Shown here piece after piece: positions 62,353 through 64,000 of a stretch of 64,000 nucleotides of DNA. A program made the translations under genes and the position numbers. Each line of letters opens with the position of its first letter. Position 1 is the first letter of the stretch. This stretch comes from Azospirillum fermentarium (GTDB lineage: Bacteria; Pseudomonadota; Alphaproteobacteria; Azospirillales; Azospirillaceae): positions 1 through 64,000 of the forward strand of contig NZ_JAOQNH010000004.1 of assembly GCF_025961205.1 (NCBI RefSeq). The letters run 5' to 3'. The notes under the pieces are model-generated. The model worked only from the letters and a program-made list of their open reading frames with translations. It made no database searches and was not told the origin of the DNA.

Positions 62353-64000
62353 ATGACCGGCCAGAACACCGCCGCCACCGGGACCGCACCTGCGCCGAAC
62401 GGAGGCGCCATCGACGTGGACGCCTGGCGCCGCCGCATCCGCGCCGATGCCTTCGGCCGCTACCATTACGAGATGGGCATCGCCATCCTGGCCGAAGGCA
62501 ACCTGCCGGCCGCCATCCAGCACCTGCAGACGGCCATCGACACCGACCCGACCCTGGTGGATGCCTATTACCACCTGGGCCGGATCGGCCAGTCGCAGGG
62601 GCAGACGGCGGAGGCCGAGGCGCTCTATGCCCGCGCCCGCGCGCAAGATCCCGGCTTTCCCGCCGGCACCCTGGTGCGGATGGCCCTGCGCACCCTGGAC
62701 CGCAACGCCGAAGGGGACGGGGCGGATCAGGCGGTGGAACTGGCGCACCAGGCGCTCGCCCATGATCCCACCCATCGCGAGGCCCCGTGGATTCAGGCCT
62801 TGGTCCAGGCACGGCAAGGCCGGCTGGCTGCCGCCGCCGGGCTCCGCGCCGCCGACGGCGCTCCCCGCACCACGGGCCGGGACGAGGCCGCCGATCTGGC
62901 GTGGCGGTTCTACCGGCTGGCGGAAACCTGGCGGGAAGCCGGGGGTGAATCCGCCGATGTCGGCGAGGCGGTAAGCTGCGCCCTGGTGCTCGACCCCGAT
63001 CTGCCCCAGGCTCTGGGGCTGTCGGCAGCCCTGCTGCATGAAAGCGGGCAGGCGGCCGCAGCCGAACCGCTGCTGCGGCGGGCGGTGTCGCTGCAGCCCG
63101 GCCTTCCCTGGCTGCACGCCCATCTGGGCAGCACCCTGAACGCCCTGGGCCGGGGCGCGGAAGCCGTGGCCGAATTGCGGCTCGCCGCCGCCGATCTGTC
63201 CGACAACTTCTGGGTGCTGGGCCAACTGGGCGAAGCGCTCAATCTCATCCGCGCCTATGGCGAGGCCGTTGCCGCCCTGCGCACGGCCGTCCGCCTGAAA
63301 CCCGGTGTGCCGTGGGTTCTGGGTCAACTGGGTATCGCCCTGGCCAACACCAACGCCCACGACGAGGCTATCGCCGTCTTGCGCGCAGCGCTGGAGATCC
63401 AACCCGACGTACCGTGGATGCTGGGCCAGTTGGGTGCCGCTCTGTACGGCGCCGGACGCGTCGAGGAAGCCGTGCCGGCGCTGGAAAGCGCTCTGCGCCA
63501 TGCCCCGGCCAACGCTTGGCTGCTGGCCATGCTGGGTGAAATCCGCATCGCCCAGACCCGCTTCGATGATGCCGCCGCTCTTTTCCGGCAGGCGCTGGAT
63601 CATGATCCGTCCATCGGATGGGTTCATGCCCGGCTGGGCGACACGCTGTTCAAGGCCGGGCGGCTGGAAGAGGCGCAAGCCGTTCTGGCCACGACCTCCG
63701 AACGTTTCCCCGATCAGGCGGTGGACGGCGTGATGGGGCTGGTGCTCCTGACGGTGGGCAGGGGGGACGAAGCGGCGCAGGCGTTCCGCCGGGCGCTGGA
63801 CCGCGCCCCGCTTCCCTGGCTGCACGAAGGGCTGGTCACCGCCCTTTTGATGACGGGACGGACAGCAGCGGCCGCCGACGCTTTCGCTGCCGGCTGGGCG
63901 GCGGGCATGGACCCCCTGACCGCCGCGGCCCGGCTGTTGACGTGGCCGCCACCGGCCGGGCTGGCCGCGGCGCTGACCACGCTGCGCACCGCCACGCCAG
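62353..64000 (+). CDS. TPR-repeat protein, open at the right edge
   Basis: The frame from ATG 62353 runs without a stop to the window end, giving at least 549 residues. It consists of tandem TPR-like units of about 34 residues, many with a repeated VPWMLGQLGAALYGAGRVEE or FPWLHAHLGSTLNALGR-like theme (Trp-Leu/Val-Gly-x-Leu-Gly). No catalytic domain is seen yet. The neighbouring genes suggest that a transferase domain may follow downstream, as in other proteins of the island. It lies 77 bp after the WavE-like gene on the same strand and is likely co-transcribed with it. Confidence 0.88.
   Translation, partial: MTGQNTAATGTAPAPNGGAIDVDAWRRRIRADAFGRYHYEMGIAILAEGNLPAAIQHLQTAIDTDPTLVDAYYHLGRIGQSQGQTAEAEALYARARAQDPGFPAGTLVRMALRTLDRNAEGDGADQAVELAHQALAHDPTHREAPWIQALVQARQGRLAAAAGLRAADGAPRTTGRDEAADLAWRFYRLAETWREAGGESADVGEAVSCALVLDPDLPQALGLSAALLHESGQAAAAEPLLRRAVSLQPGLPWLHAHLGSTLNALGRGAEAVAELRLAAADLSDNFWVLGQLGEALNLIRAYGEAVAALRTAVRLKPGVPWVLGQLGIALANTNAHDEAIAVLRAALEIQPDVPWMLGQLGAALYGAGRVEEAVPALESALRHAPANAWLLAMLGEIRIAQTRFDDAAALFRQALDHDPSIGWVHARLGDTLFKAGRLEEAQAVLATTSERFPDQAVDGVMGLVLLTVGRGDEAAQAFRRALDRAPLPWLHEGLVTALLMTGRTAAAADAFAAGWAAGMDPLTAAARLLTWPPPAGLAAALTTLRTATP

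Noticed and set aside
1..64000. tRNA, rRNA, riboswitch or insertion sequence genes
   Set aside because: None was recognised by eye. There is no cloverleaf, no rRNA-like conserved segment and no transposase apart from the tyrosine recombinase, which lacks IS-type ends.

Overview
The window is GC-rich, tightly packed DNA of an alphaproteobacterial type. The gene families present (Liv-type ABC transporter, 3-dehydroshikimate dehydratase, beta-strand-repeat secreted proteins, TPR-fused glycosyltransferases, bifunctional CysNC) fit Rhodospirillales such as Azospirillum relatives. That placement is inference; no rRNA or tRNA gene is present to anchor it.

Layout. (1) 1-8.6 kb: the tail of a type I secretion HlyD-family protein, then a leftward operon with a 3-dehydroshikimate dehydratase, an AroE-like dehydrogenase, a complete LivJHMGF-type transporter and an SDR. 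It looks like uptake and conversion of a quinate/shikimate-type compound toward protocatechuate. (2) 8.9-11.6 kb: a divergent NarL-type response regulator and sensor kinase. (3) 11.6-20.2 kb: a very AT-rich regulatory region, then a two-partner secretion pair, a 2066-residue filamentous-haemagglutinin-like TpsA and its TpsB transporter. (4) 20.3-22.7 kb: a tyrosine recombinase and a divergent winged-helix protein around an AT-rich operator region. (5) 22.8-32.1 kb: two leftward repeat proteins that look type I secreted, an M10 (serralysin-like) metallopeptidase and a 2235-residue protein, sharing a 26-residue repeat and a related C-terminal cap. (6) 32.3-33.5 kb: a ParA-like ATPase with a DUF3102-like partner. 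(7) 33.8-64 kb: a glycan/glycoconjugate island of frequently alternating strand.

The island holds nucleotide-sugar genes (galE, hldE, rfbC, an RmlD-like reductase), sulfate activation genes (cysD, cysNC), an acetyltransferase, a radical SAM/SPASM protein, a ketosynthase III plus SDR pair, and at least eight glycosyltransferases. Nine proteins carry tetratricopeptide repeats, fused to catalytic domains of several unrelated folds. The last TPR gene runs off the right edge.

The strongest unexplained signals are non-coding or architectural. They are three evenly spaced GGCA-N5-TGCC dyads and a 17-bp-arm palindrome upstream of a WavE-like gene; helically phased ATTATGC repeats directly upstream of a predicted tpsA promoter; the shared 26-residue repeat with a recent 933-bp internal duplication; and the concentration of TPR-fused transferases.
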